The notes beneath the pieces are model-generated. The model was not told the DNA's origin. It made no database searches and saw only the letters and a list, made by a program, of their open reading frames with translations. From NCBI GenBank assembly GCA_052273485.1, contig DAVZID010000001.1, positions 1 through 64,000 of the forward strand: a DNA stretch of 64,000 bases. Reading direction: 5' to 3'. The stretch is from Anthropogastromicrobium sp052273485 (GTDB lineage Bacteria > Bacillota > Clostridia > Lachnospirales > Lachnospiraceae). Made by a program: the position numbers and the translations under genes. Of this stretch, positions 8,032-16,313 are shown in pieces. Every line of letters starts with the position of its first letter. Position 1 is the first letter of the stretch.

Positions 8032-9669
8032 TTGAAGAAACGAAAATGCGGCGTGGCTGCTATTCTTTCTGGTGTAATAGCTGGACTATTTAGCGGTCTG
8101 ATATTAGAAAGTATGGTTGGAACGATCGGAGTGCTGACAAAGAGTGCGATTGGAATTGTGGATGTGCAGGCAGCCCAGACAAATGAAACAGTAGGCAGTG
8201 ACGGTGCGTCAATGGAAAAAACAAATGAAGCATCCACGCAGGAGCAGCCCACGATCGGTGTCTCAGCACAAGGGTATTGTGTGATGAATGCCGATACTGG
8301 AGAGATTGTGTTGCAGAATAATGCAGATGAGCAGTTTCATCCAGCAAGTATTACAAAGATTATGACGCTTCTTGTGACAGTTGAAAATTGCGAGAATCTG
8401 GATCTGGTAACAACGGTATCGGAGAATGCATTAAATAAAATTGCACCGTTAAGTTCGACACTTCATCCGATGCCAAAGCCGGGCGAGCAGCTTACAATTC
8501 GGGATCTTTTGTATGGTCTTACGATGTGTTCGGGCAATGAATGTGCAAATATTCTTGCAGAAGCGGTAAGCGGCGATATTGATAGCTTTGTGGAGCTGAT
8601 GAATGAGCGCGCAAAGGACGCCGGTGCGACGAATACGCATTTTTCCAATCCGCATGGACTTGATGCAGATGATCATCTGACAACCGCTCATGATATGGCA
8701 CTTATCATGAAGGCGGCACTAGAAAATCCAGTGGCAAGAGAGATTCTATCCGCAAAGACATACACGATTCCGGCAACGGAATATGCACCGGAAAGGGTAA
8801 TGACGAGTGGCCATAAGATGGTTTCTGGCGATTTTGCTTGTGAAGGTGTCTATGCTGGAAAGCCGGGCTATACCCGATTGGCACAGTCAACGCTTGTGAC
8901 AGCTGCAGAGCGCAAAAATGTCAATTTGATTGCGGTTGTGATGAAGTCCGATTCTGGTGTCAGCTATGAGGATACGAGCCTTCTGCTTGATAATGCCTAT
9001 GCAAAGATCAATAACTGGGGCATGACAGGTGGTTATAATGTGTATCATCCGCGTGTGACCGAGATGGATGACAGTGGTTTTACCGTAACATGGAATGTCG
9101 GGTCGGATGCAGTGCGCGCAGAGTTTCCGGTGTGGATTGAATATGACAGCACAGATACGCTGACGAGGGGCACGGCAGATGTGACAGAAAATACCATTTC
9201 ATATCATGTGAATCTTTCTGACCATGCCGGGAAAACTGGTGTGTATACCGTGCAAGCATATGTGTATAATGCGGCGGGAGAGTCAAAGGTATGCTCGCTT
9301 AAGGTATTAGCAGGAGCTGGCGACCAGAAAGGTTTTGTGAATTGGAATGGAGCAACCTATTATGTACATGAAAATGGTGCGCTTGGACTTCAGTGGCAGG
9401 AGCTAGCAGAAGGGTGTTACTATTTTGATTATACGACTGGGCAGATGTATACTGGCTGGCTCGGTGGGGATACAAAGTTTTATTTGGATCCAGATGGAAA
9501 AATGCATACCGGTTGGTTAACGCTTGATGGAAAGCAATATTATTTTTATCAGGCGGGCGATATGGTGACTGGAAAAATGACCATTGACAACGGAACGTAT
9601 TATTTTGATGAAAATGGTGTGCTGCAGTCGGGATATACGCTGCCGAAGGCGCCAATTTTACATGAATAA
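8032..9669 (+). CDS. D-alanyl-D-alanine carboxypeptidase (S11) with C-terminal cell-wall-binding repeats
   Basis: 545 residues from a TTG start supported by GAGGAAAGGG. Residues 1-48 are a signal peptide or anchor ending near VQAA. The S11 penicillin-binding domain shows SITK (106-109, catalytic Ser106) and SGN (167-169). The third motif reads KPG (277-279) instead of the usual KTG. A C-terminal tail of about 100 residues contains aromatic-glycine repeats (GWLTLDGKQYYFY, GTYYFDENGVL) of the choline/glucan-binding type, which should tether the enzyme to the wall. It trims the terminal D-Ala from peptidoglycan pentapeptides outside the cell. The KPG substitution leaves some doubt about full activity. 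Confidence 0.92.
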   Translation: MKKRKCGVAAILSGVIAGLFSGLILESMVGTIGVLTKSAIGIVDVQAAQTNETVGSDGASMEKTNEASTQEQPTIGVSAQGYCVMNADTGEIVLQNNADEQFHPASITKIMTLLVTVENCENLDLVTTVSENALNKIAPLSSTLHPMPKPGEQLTIRDLLYGLTMCSGNECANILAEAVSGDIDSFVELMNERAKDAGATNTHFSNPHGLDADDHLTTAHDMALIMKAALENPVAREILSAKTYTIPATEYAPERVMTSGHKMVSGDFACEGVYAGKPGYTRLAQSTLVTAAERKNVNLIAVVMKSDSGVSYEDTSLLLDNAYAKINNWGMTGGYNVYHPRVTEMDDSGFTVTWNVGSDAVRAEFPVWIEYDSTDTLTRGTADVTENTISYHVNLSDHAGKTGVYTVQAYVYNAAGESKVCSLKVLAGAGDQKGFVNWNGATYYVHENGALGLQWQELAEGCYYFDYTTGQMYTGWLGGDTKFYLDPDGKMHTGWLTLDGKQYYFYQAGDMVTGKMTIDNGTYYFDENGVLQSGYTLPKAPILHE

Positions 9670-9718
9670 TGTAAAAATTAGATGAGATTAGAAATTATGA
9701 TAGAAGAGGGATAGTTTT

Positions 9719-10675
9719 ATGAAGTGGAAGAAATTTACGATTCAGACAACAACAGCGGCAGAGGATTTTATCAGTGAAAAATTAAGCGAGATTGGCATTG
9801 AGGGAATCGAGATTGAGGATAAGGTTGAGCTGACGGAGAATGATACAAAGGGCATGTTTATTGATGTGCTTCCGGATTTAGGGCCAGATGATGGTGAGGC
9901 GAAGGTCAGCTTCTATCTGGATGACACCTATGATGTACCAGCCACACTGGCAGCAGTAAAGCTGGCATTAGAAGAAGTCAGTGCCTATGTAAATGCAGGA
10001 TCTTGTGAAATTACGGCATCTGAGACAGAGGACAAGGACTGGATGAACAACTGGAAGCAGTATTTCAAGCCGTTCGTTGTCGATGATCTGTTAATCAAGC
10101 CGACCTGGGAGGAAATCCCGGAGGGTATGGAAGGCAAGAAGCTGATTCAGATCGACCCAGGTATGGCATTTGGAACGGGAAAGCATGAGACTACACAGCT
10201 TTGCATCGCAGGTATTCGCAAGTATGTAAAGCCGGGTGATGCCGTTTTGGATGTTGGAACTGGAAGTGGTATTTTATCCATCTGTGCATTGCTTAGCGGT
10301 GCAGATCATGTAGTAGGAACCGATCTTGATGAGAATGCGATTGATGCAGCACATGAGAATGCCGAGGTAAATGGTATTACACCAGAGCAGTATAAGGTTC
10401 TGATTGGAAATTTGATTGATGATCAGGCAATCAAGGATGAGGTTGGCTATGAGGCATATGATGTTGTTGTAGCAAATATTCTTGCAGATGTTATTATTGC
10501 GCTTCAGGCAGTTGTAGCCGTTCATGTAAAGCATGGCGGAATCTTTATCACCTCTGGTATCATTGATATGAAGGAGCAGGCCGTTCTGGATGCATTCGCA
10601 AAGAATCCGGAGTTTGAGGTCATTGACGTATTGCATCAGGGCGAGTGGGTTTCCATCGTAACAAGAAGGAAGTAA
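9719..10675 (+). CDS. prmA: Ribosomal protein L11 methyltransferase
   Basis: 318 residues, standard length. The N-terminal part binds L11, and the C-terminal Rossmann domain carries DVGTGSGILSICALLSGA and the catalytic-loop motif VVANILADV. The characteristic GMAFGTGKHETT precedes it. PrmA trimethylates lysines and the N-terminus of L11. RBS AGAGGG is upstream. It ends four bases before rsmE, a common prmA-rsmE pairing in Firmicutes, so the two are co-transcribed. Confidence 0.96.
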   Translation: MKWKKFTIQTTTAAEDFISEKLSEIGIEGIEIEDKVELTENDTKGMFIDVLPDLGPDDGEAKVSFYLDDTYDVPATLAAVKLALEEVSAYVNAGSCEITASETEDKDWMNNWKQYFKPFVVDDLLIKPTWEEIPEGMEGKKLIQIDPGMAFGTGKHETTQLCIAGIRKYVKPGDAVLDVGTGSGILSICALLSGADHVVGTDLDENAIDAAHENAEVNGITPEQYKVLIGNLIDDQAIKDEVGYEAYDVVVANILADVIIALQAVVAVHVKHGGIFITSGIIDMKEQAVLDAFAKNPEFEVIDVLHQGEWVSIVTRRK

Positions 10676-10679
10676 TTGT

Positions 10680-11414
10680 ATGTATCATTTTTTTATACAG
10701 CCAGAGCAGGTGGCGGCAGAGGAGGTTACGATCCTCGGAAGTGATGTCAATCACATCAAAAATGTACTTCGCATGAAGCAGGGTGAGAAAATCTGCGTTA
10801 ACGATGGAAGTCATGAATATCTGTGCAGCATTGCTCATCTTGAAACTGAGTCGGTGACAGCCTCAATCGAGCAGGTAAGCGACAAGACAAGTGAGCTTCC
10901 GGCAAAGATTGTGCTGTTTCAGGGCTTGCCAAAAGCAGACAAGATGGAGACAATCATTCAAAAGTGCGTCGAGCTTGGCGTCTATGAGATCGTTCCAGTG
11001 CAAATGAAACGCTGCGTGGTCAAGCTAGACAGTAAGAAAGAAGAAGCAAAGAGAAAACGCTGGCAGGCAATCTCGGAGAGTGCCGCAAAGCAGGCAGGAC
11101 GCGGGTTAATTCCACAGGTGCATCCGCTAATGACCTACAAGGAAGCACTTGCGTATGCAGCGGGTATGGAGCATATCTTAGTCCCATTTGAGCATGCTAA
11201 GAATATGGAGGCGACACGCACCGCGCTCACCGCGGTAAAGCCAGGTGAGCAGGTAGCGATTTTCATCGGCCCGGAGGGTGGCTTTGAGGACGAAGAGGTT
11301 GCGCAGGCCGAGGCACAGGGCGCACAGGCAATCACGCTTGGAAGACGAATTTTACGAACGGAAACAGCCGGAATGGCAGTGCTTGCCATGCTCGGGTACG
11401 TATTGGAGGAATAA
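10680..11414 (+). CDS. rsmE: 16S rRNA (uracil1498-N3)-methyltransferase
   Basis: 244 residues. The N-terminal PUA-like domain contains HIKNVLRMKQGE. The C-terminal SPOUT domain shows QKCVELGVYEIVPV, IGPEGGFEDEEV and LGRRILRTETA, which form the knotted SAM site. RsmE methylates U1498 of 16S rRNA in the assembled small subunit. It is tightly linked to prmA (4-base gap) and to the cysteine desulfurase (3-base gap), so this is one operon. Confidence 0.96.
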   Translation: MYHFFIQPEQVAAEEVTILGSDVNHIKNVLRMKQGEKICVNDGSHEYLCSIAHLETESVTASIEQVSDKTSELPAKIVLFQGLPKADKMETIIQKCVELGVYEIVPVQMKRCVVKLDSKKEEAKRKRWQAISESAAKQAGRGLIPQVHPLMTYKEALAYAAGMEHILVPFEHAKNMEATRTALTAVKPGEQVAIFIGPEGGFEDEEVAQAEAQGAQAITLGRRILRTETAGMAVLAMLGYVLEE

Positions 11415-11417
11415 GAG

Positions 11418-12596
11418 ATGGAAGCGTATTTGGATAATTCAGCGACGACGCGTGTGGATGCGCAAGTGCAGGAGCTGATGAAAAAACTGATGGATGTTGA
11501 TTTTGGAAATCCGTCTTCCCGTCATCAGAAAGGTGTGGTGGCAGAAGGATACATCAAGGAAGCCAGACAGCGCATCGCATCAACACTCAAAGTAGACCCG
11601 AAGGAGCTGATCATTACCTCCGGCGGCACCGAGTCTAACAACATGGCATTGATCGGAACGGCACTTTCTGCAAAGCGAAAGGGCAATCACATTATCACGA
11701 CATCGATCGAGCATCCAAGCGTAAAGGCAACGGCTTCCTTCTTGGAAGAGCAGGGCTTTCGTATCACGTTTCTGCCGGTTGACCACAAGGGACTCATTTC
11801 ACTGGAGCAGTTAAAGGAAGCACTGACACCGGATACGATTTTGGCTTCGATTATGTATGTCAACAATGAGATTGGCACGATTCAGCCGGTTGAGGAGGCT
11901 GCAAAGTTGGTACATAGTACCGTTCCGGGGGCGGTATTCCATGTCGATGCAATTCAGGCCTATGGAAAGCTTATCATTCGTCCAAAGCAGCAGGGGATTG
12001 ATCTGTTATCGGTTAGCTCACACAAGTTCCATGGACCGAAAGGGGCTGGATTCTTGTATTGCAGCAGCAAGGTAAATCTGCATCCGATTCTCTTCGGAGG
12101 TGGTCAGCAGGCTGGTATGCGTTCTGGAACCGAGAATGTGCCGGGAGCAGCTGGTATGGGACTGGCAGCTCAGATCGCCTATCAGCAGTTTGAGCAAAAA
12201 AAATCTCATTTAAATGAGCTTCGCCGTTATTTTTTGGAGGGTGTTCATCAGCTCGATGGCATTACGGTAAATGGTTGGGATGAAACTTTGGACGGTGAGG
12301 AGTGCTTAGACAAGCGCGCACCGCATATTGTAAGTGTAAGCTTTGCCGGTGTGCGAAGCGAGGTCCTTTTAAATGCACTCAGTGACCGTGGCATCTATGT
12401 CTCATCAGGAAGTGCATGCTCCTCAAATCATCCAGCTTTGTCTACGACGCTGCAGGCAATTGGACTGGACAAGCCGTTGCTTGAGGGAACGCTTCGTTTT
12501 TCCTTCTGTGAGAGCACAACAAAAGAGGAATTAGATGAGGCACTGACGGCATTAAAGGAGCTTCTTCCGATGCTTCGCCGTTACACCAGACGATAA
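11418..12596 (+). CDS. Cysteine desulfurase (NifS/IscS family)
   Basis: 392 residues. This is a PLP enzyme that takes sulfur from cysteine as a persulfide and passes it on. The PLP lysine is in SSHKFHGPKG, and the persulfide cysteine is in SSGSACSSNHPAL near residue 330. The N-terminus AYLDNSATTRVD is typical. It sits three bases after rsmE and directly before thiI. A desulfurase next to thiI usually acts as the dedicated sulfur donor for 4-thiouridine in tRNA (NifZ-like role in Bacillus), rather than for general iron-sulfur assembly. That specialisation is inferred from context. Confidence 0.93.
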   Translation: MEAYLDNSATTRVDAQVQELMKKLMDVDFGNPSSRHQKGVVAEGYIKEARQRIASTLKVDPKELIITSGGTESNNMALIGTALSAKRKGNHIITTSIEHPSVKATASFLEEQGFRITFLPVDHKGLISLEQLKEALTPDTILASIMYVNNEIGTIQPVEEAAKLVHSTVPGAVFHVDAIQAYGKLIIRPKQQGIDLLSVSSHKFHGPKGAGFLYCSSKVNLHPILFGGGQQAGMRSGTENVPGAAGMGLAAQIAYQQFEQKKSHLNELRRYFLEGVHQLDGITVNGWDETLDGEECLDKRAPHIVSVSFAGVRSEVLLNALSDRGIYVSSGSACSSNHPALSTTLQAIGLDKPLLEGTLRFSFCESTTKEELDEALTALKELLPMLRRYTRR

Positions 12597-12643
12597 GAAT
12601 TGTTATAAGTTATGAACATAGAATTGTGAGGAAAAAAAGAAAC

Positions 12644-13831
12644 ATGAAATATCATGCATTTTTGATAAAGTATGCCGAGATCGGCATAAAGGGAAAGAAC
12701 CGTTACCTGTTTGAGGATGCGCTCGTAAAGCATATCCGTCTGGCAATGGAGCGTGTTGAGGGTGAGTTTGAGGTAAAGAAGGAGTCTGGCCGTATTTACG
12801 TGCAGGCACTCAGCGAGTATGATTTTGACGAGGCAGTTGATGCGTTAAAGCATGTGTTTGGTATTGTGTGGATTTGTCCAGTTGTTCAGCTTGCTGATGA
12901 GGGCTATGACAAGCTTGCTGAGCAGGTTGTTGCGTACATGGGAAATGTATATCCACAGGCAGATTACACCTTTAAGGTACACAGCCGCCGTGCAAGAAAG
13001 AATTATCCAAAGGATTCTCAGCAGTTAAATGCCGATCTGGGTGAGGCAATCCTAAATGCATATGAGAATGTACGCGTTGATGTTCACAATCCACAGGTAT
13101 TATTGTCGGTTGAGATTCGTGATACCTGTATCAATGTTTACTCCGTCTCTATCCCAGGTGCAGGTGGTATGCCAGTCGGCACAGCAGGAAAGGCGATGTT
13201 ACTGCTGTCTGGTGGAATTGATTCTCCGGTTGCAGGCTACATGATTGCAAAGAGAGGCGTTACCATTGAGGCTGTTTATTTCCACGCTCCGCCGTACACC
13301 AGCGAGCGAGCAAAGCAGAAGGTTGTGGATCTGGCAAAGCTTGTGTCGAAATACGCGACACCGATCAAGCTTCATGTCATTAATTTTACCGATATTCAGC
13401 TCTATATTTATGATGCATGCCCGCATGAGGAGCTAACCATTATCATGCGCCGTTATATGATGCGTATCGCGGAGCGTATCGCAATCAAGGAAGGCTGCCA
13501 TGGTTTAATTACTGGTGAGAGCATTGGACAGGTAGCATCTCAGACAATGCAGAGCCTGATGGCAACAAATGAGGTATGTACCCTTCCAGTATATCGCCCG
13601 GTAATCGGCTTTGATAAGCAGGAGATTGTTGACGTTGCAGAAAAGATTGATACGTTCGAGACCTCTATTCAGCCGTATGAGGATTGCTGTACCATCTTTG
13701 TGGCAAAGCATCCGGTTACAAAGCCAAATGTAAAGGTGATCCGCAACTCTGAAAAGAAGCTTGAGGAAAAGATTGATGCGATGGTAGAAGAGGCCATCAA
13801 CACAGCAGAGGTTATCTGGTGTAAGGCTTAA
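12644..13831 (+). CDS. thiI: tRNA 4-thiouridine synthase ThiI
   Basis: 395 residues. An N-terminal ferredoxin-like/THUMP region (to about 165) binds tRNA, and the PP-loop LLSGGIDSPVAGYM adenylates U8. The C-terminal rhodanese domain of the E. coli enzyme is absent, as in Bacillus ThiI, where the adjacent desulfurase supplies sulfur directly. I prefer ATG 12644, with GAGG 12 bases upstream and the family start KYHAFLIKYAEIGIKG, over GTG 12626. A hairpin but no T-run follows the stop. Confidence 0.96.
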   Translation: MKYHAFLIKYAEIGIKGKNRYLFEDALVKHIRLAMERVEGEFEVKKESGRIYVQALSEYDFDEAVDALKHVFGIVWICPVVQLADEGYDKLAEQVVAYMGNVYPQADYTFKVHSRRARKNYPKDSQQLNADLGEAILNAYENVRVDVHNPQVLLSVEIRDTCINVYSVSIPGAGGMPVGTAGKAMLLLSGGIDSPVAGYMIAKRGVTIEAVYFHAPPYTSERAKQKVVDLAKLVSKYATPIKLHVINFTDIQLYIYDACPHEELTIIMRRYMMRIAERIAIKEGCHGLITGESIGQVASQTMQSLMATNEVCTLPVYRPVIGFDKQEIVDVAEKIDTFETSIQPYEDCCTIFVAKHPVTKPNVKVIRNSEKKLEEKIDAMVEEAINTAEVIWCKA

Positions 13832-13834
13832 GGT

Positions 13835-13861
13835 TACAGTTCACAGGACGTGTGAACTGTA
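13835..13861. repeat. Perfect hairpin TACAGTTCACA/TGTGAACTGTA
   Basis: An 11-bp perfect inverted repeat with a 5-base loop, starting three bases after the thiI stop. Its arms resemble the outer tips of the dispersed repeat family (GTTAC-n-GTTCAC), so it may be a minimal derivative. It has no T-run on the + strand. Confidence 0.6.
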
Positions 13862-13863
13862 GT

Positions 13864-13894
13864 AAAAAAATGGGGCATCACGAATGTGATGCCC
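13864..13894 (-). terminator. Terminator of the HPr-like gene (reverse strand)
   Basis: Stem GGGCATCAC (13873-13881) / GTGATGCCC (13886-13894), loop GAAT. On the reverse strand it is followed by CA and seven T residues (the A-run 13864-13870). It lies about 45 bases past the stop of the reverse gene. Confidence 0.85.
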
Positions 13895-13937
13895 TGCTCG
13901 GTCAGATAAAATAATCTCTGAAATTGATTTGAAAGAA

Positions 13938-14171
13938 TTACTTGATGATGTACGGTTCCAGAACCTTCATAACGTTGTCAAGATTCTTTTCTTCATGGAT
14001 GTTTAAGTCAATCGGCTTGGAAAGATCCAAAGAGAAGATACCCATGATAGACTTTGCGTCGATAACGTATCTTCCAGATACCAGGTCAAAATCAGAATCA
14101 AACTTGGTCAGGTCATTTACAAAAGACTTAACCTTGTCGATAGAATTTAAACAAATTTTTACTGTAACCAT
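13938..14171 (-). CDS. HPr-like protein without the phosphorylatable histidine
   Basis: 77 residues, with the length and fold signature of PTS phosphocarrier HPr. The segment around the regulatory serine is intact: AKSIMGIFSLDLSKPIDL, with Ser41 corresponding to HPr Ser46. The active-site stretch that should read HARPA is SIDKVKSF, so the His15 needed for sugar-phosphate transfer is missing. This recalls Bacillus Crh, which keeps Ser46 and acts only in CcpA-type regulation. A regulatory rather than transport role is inferred. Start ATG has AGGAGG upstream. A promoter (14287-14315) and a terminator frame it as a single-gene unit. Confidence 0.85.
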   Translation of the reverse strand: MVTVKICLNSIDKVKSFVNDLTKFDSDFDLVSGRYVIDAKSIMGIFSLDLSKPIDLNIHEEKNLDNVMKVLEPYIIK

Positions 14172-14286
14172 GATAATTCCCTCCTGTGAAGATGATGCTT
14201 GTGAGTTTTTATGCATTTGTTTGAGATGAATTTACTGTTTTTTAGAACAAAACATATCATAAAAACAAACACATTTCTTTAGTTTT

Positions 14287-14315
14287 ATACTACTTGTTTG
14301 GGGGCGAAAAGTCAA
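14287..14315 (-). promoter_or_regulatory. Predicted promoter of the HPr-like gene
   Basis: On the reverse strand: -35 TTGACT (14315-14310), 17-base spacer, -10 TAGTAT (14292-14287). This leaves an A/T-rich leader of about 110 bases before the ATG. No regulator site was recognised. Confidence 0.5.
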
Positions 14316-14335
14316 GGCTTATTTCACAGAATTTT

Positions 14336-14530
14336 GTTACTGTTCACTGCTAGAGAGTTTTACGAAAGCGGTTCGATGATTGTTTTGTCGGCGTCACTTT
14401 TCAGCGATGCCCACTATGCGTTTTATTATGATACGTTATTTCGAACAGCTCGCTTCAACGTTTTGCCTCGTAAAAGCAACTTGTCTCACCGCTAAATTCG
14501 GTTATGTTTGCCGTGAACTAGAATAGTAAC
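14336..14530 (-). repeat. Dispersed palindromic repeat, copy B (longest copy)
   Basis: About 195 bases bounded by GTTACTGTTCAC and GTGAACTAGAATAGTAAC. The interior carries AGTTTTACGAAAGCGGTTCG, GATTGTTTTGTCGGCG, CAACGTTTTGCCTCGTAAAA and GCAACTTGTCTCACCGCTAA. All of these recur, in either orientation, in copies A and C-G. It fills the gap between the divergent HPr-like promoter and mtaB. No protein-coding signal is seen in it. Confidence 0.8.
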
Positions 14531-14556
14531 ACTCGACAGAAAGGAAAAATGAAAAT

Positions 14557-15864
14557 ATGGGAAGACGGGCAGCATTTCACACACTCGGCTGCAAAGTCAA
14601 TGCATATGAGACAGAGGCAATGGAAGAGCTGCTGCAGACAGCCGGCTATGACATTGTTCCGTTTAATGAACAGGCAGATGTTTATGTTGTCAATACCTGT
14701 TCCGTTACGAATATTGCGGAGCGCAAATCAAGACAGATGCTGCACCGCGCAAAGAAGTTAAATCCAGAGGCCGTTGTTGTGGCAACGGGCTGCTATGTAC
14801 AGGTAAGTGAGGAGGAAGCAAAGGCAGACGAAGCAGTCGATTTGGTGCTTGGAAATAATCAAAAGCGCCAGATTGTTTCCGCACTTAACGCTTATTTTGA
14901 GGGAAGAATGTTTGACGAGGTGCTCGCAGACGTGGAAAAGGAGCAGTATGAGGAGCTTGAAGTCAGCACGGTACTAGAGCATACAAGAGCCTTTGTAAAA
15001 GTGCAGGATGGCTGCAATCAGTTTTGCAGCTATTGTATCATTCCGTATGCGAGAGGACGTGTGCGCAGCCGTCGCATGGAAAATGTAGTATCGGAGATCA
15101 AACGTCTGGCAGAGGCCGGTATTCAGGAGGTTGTCCTGACAGGTATTCACTTAAGCTCTTACGGAAGAGAAATTGATGGAGAGAGTCATTTAATTGAACT
15201 CATCGAGGCCATCCATCCGATCGAGGGCATCAATCGCATCCGCCTTGGTTCACTAGAACCGCGTATCATAACCGAGGAGTTTGTTGGACGGTTAAAGAAA
15301 ATGCATAAGGTATGTCCACATTTCCACTTATCGTTGCAGAGTGGATGTGAGGCAACTTTAAAGCGTATGAATAGACATTACACACCAGAGGAATACTATG
15401 AGAAGTGTAAACTTCTTCGGGAAAACTTCGAAAATCCAGCAATTACGACAGATGTCATCGTAGGCTTTCCGGGTGAGACCGAGGAAGAATTTGAAGAAAC
15501 TCGAAAGTTTCTTGAAAAGGTGCACTTTTATGAGATGCATATTTTCCGTTACTCCAGAAGAAAGGGAACTAAAGCAGACAAGATGGAAAATCAGGTGCCG
15601 GATGAGAAAAAGGCACAGCGAAGCAGTATCCTTTCTGAGCTAGAGGCAAAGATGACGAAGGATTTCCGTGCACAGTGGACTGGAAAGACAGTCAAGGTGT
15701 TGTTGGAGGAACGTCAGGAAATAAATGGCATCTCCTATATGGTCGGCCATACGCCAGAGTACATAAAATGTGCAGTAAAGACGGATGCGCCAGACAACAC
15801 GATCATTGACGTGGTCATCGAGAAGGAATTGACCGCAGATGTGATGGAGGCAAGGCAGGGGTAA
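14557..15864 (+). CDS. mtaB: tRNA threonylcarbamoyladenosine(37) methylthiotransferase MtaB
   Basis: 435 residues. This is a radical-SAM methylthiotransferase that converts t6A37 to ms2t6A37 in tRNA. The N-terminal UPF0004 domain has Cys12, Cys48 and Cys79 for one [4Fe-4S] cluster. The radical-SAM motif CNQFCSYC (Cys153, 157, 160) holds the second. The C-terminal ~60 residues form a TRAM domain. FHTLGCKVN and YVVNTCSV are characteristic of the MtaB branch rather than MiaB or RimO. AAAGG lies upstream of the start. Repeat copy B occupies its leader. Confidence 0.95.
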   Translation: MGRRAAFHTLGCKVNAYETEAMEELLQTAGYDIVPFNEQADVYVVNTCSVTNIAERKSRQMLHRAKKLNPEAVVVATGCYVQVSEEEAKADEAVDLVLGNNQKRQIVSALNAYFEGRMFDEVLADVEKEQYEELEVSTVLEHTRAFVKVQDGCNQFCSYCIIPYARGRVRSRRMENVVSEIKRLAEAGIQEVVLTGIHLSSYGREIDGESHLIELIEAIHPIEGINRIRLGSLEPRIITEEFVGRLKKMHKVCPHFHLSLQSGCEATLKRMNRHYTPEEYYEKCKLLRENFENPAITTDVIVGFPGETEEEFEETRKFLEKVHFYEMHIFRYSRRKGTKADKMENQVPDEKKAQRSSILSELEAKMTKDFRAQWTGKTVKVLLEERQEINGISYMVGHTPEYIKCAVKTDAPDNTIIDVVIEKELTADVMEARQG

Positions 15865-15876
15865 ATAAAAAAACAC

Positions 15877-15905
15877 TTGCCGAAAGAGGCGAAATGTATT
15901 ACAAT
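15877..15905 (+). promoter_or_regulatory. Predicted promoter of the ireB-ruvX-rnj cluster
   Basis: -35 TTGCCG (15877-15882), 17-base spacer, -10 TACAAT (15900-15905), about 45 bases before the ireB start and just after mtaB. Confidence 0.5.
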
Positions 15906-15950
15906 AATTATTGTTTAGCAGGTTTTGGACTGTAGGAAGGGCGTGAATCA

Positions 15951-16214
15951 ATGGCAGATTTAAAAAATACTCAATTTATCGATGTCAATCAGACAAAGCG
16001 AATTTCCGTATCAGAAGTAATTCTGAGGGTATATCAGGCGCTGGTGGAGAGGGGGTACAATCCGGTCAACCAGATTGTCGGGTATATTATGTCCGGTGAC
16101 CCCACCTATATTACCAGCCACAACAATGCAAGAAGCCTCATCATGAAGGTTGAGAGAGATGAAATCCTCGAAGAACTGATGAGAAACTATGTAGAAACCA
16201 AATGTAAAGATTGA
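15951..16214 (+). CDS. ireB: IreB family regulatory phosphoprotein (UPF0297)
   Basis: 87 residues matching the whole UPF0297 family (NQTKRISVSEVILRVYQALV, YIMSGDPTYITSHNNAR). In Enterococcus faecalis, IreB is phosphorylated by the PASTA kinase IreK and negatively affects cephalosporin tolerance. One threonine (T7) lies in the N-terminal region where phosphorylation occurs there. ATG 15951 has AGGAAGGG ten bases upstream; GTG 15942 is a less likely start. It is followed by ruvX and a DUF1292 gene, the classic Firmicutes arrangement. No PASTA kinase is in the window. Confidence 0.95.
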   Translation: MADLKNTQFIDVNQTKRISVSEVILRVYQALVERGYNPVNQIVGYIMSGDPTYITSHNNARSLIMKVERDEILEELMRNYVETKCKD

Positions 16215-16234
16215 TGGTTGTCATTTAAAATGAC

Positions 16235-16280
16235 CATTCACAGGCGTTTTGTGAACGCGATAAGAAAGCGTCTGTGAATG
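16235..16280. repeat. Hairpin CATTCACAG...CTGTGAATG between ireB and ruvX
   Basis: An imperfect inverted repeat of about 17 bases per arm (CATTCACAGGCGTTTT against GAAAGCGTCTGTGAATG), with a loop containing a second GTGAACGC. The tips resemble the dispersed repeat family but the interior does not. It has no T-run, so it is not an obvious terminator. Confidence 0.55.
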
Positions 16281-16313
16281 AGATCGCATTGATAGAAAAG
16301 GCAGAGAGAAAAA

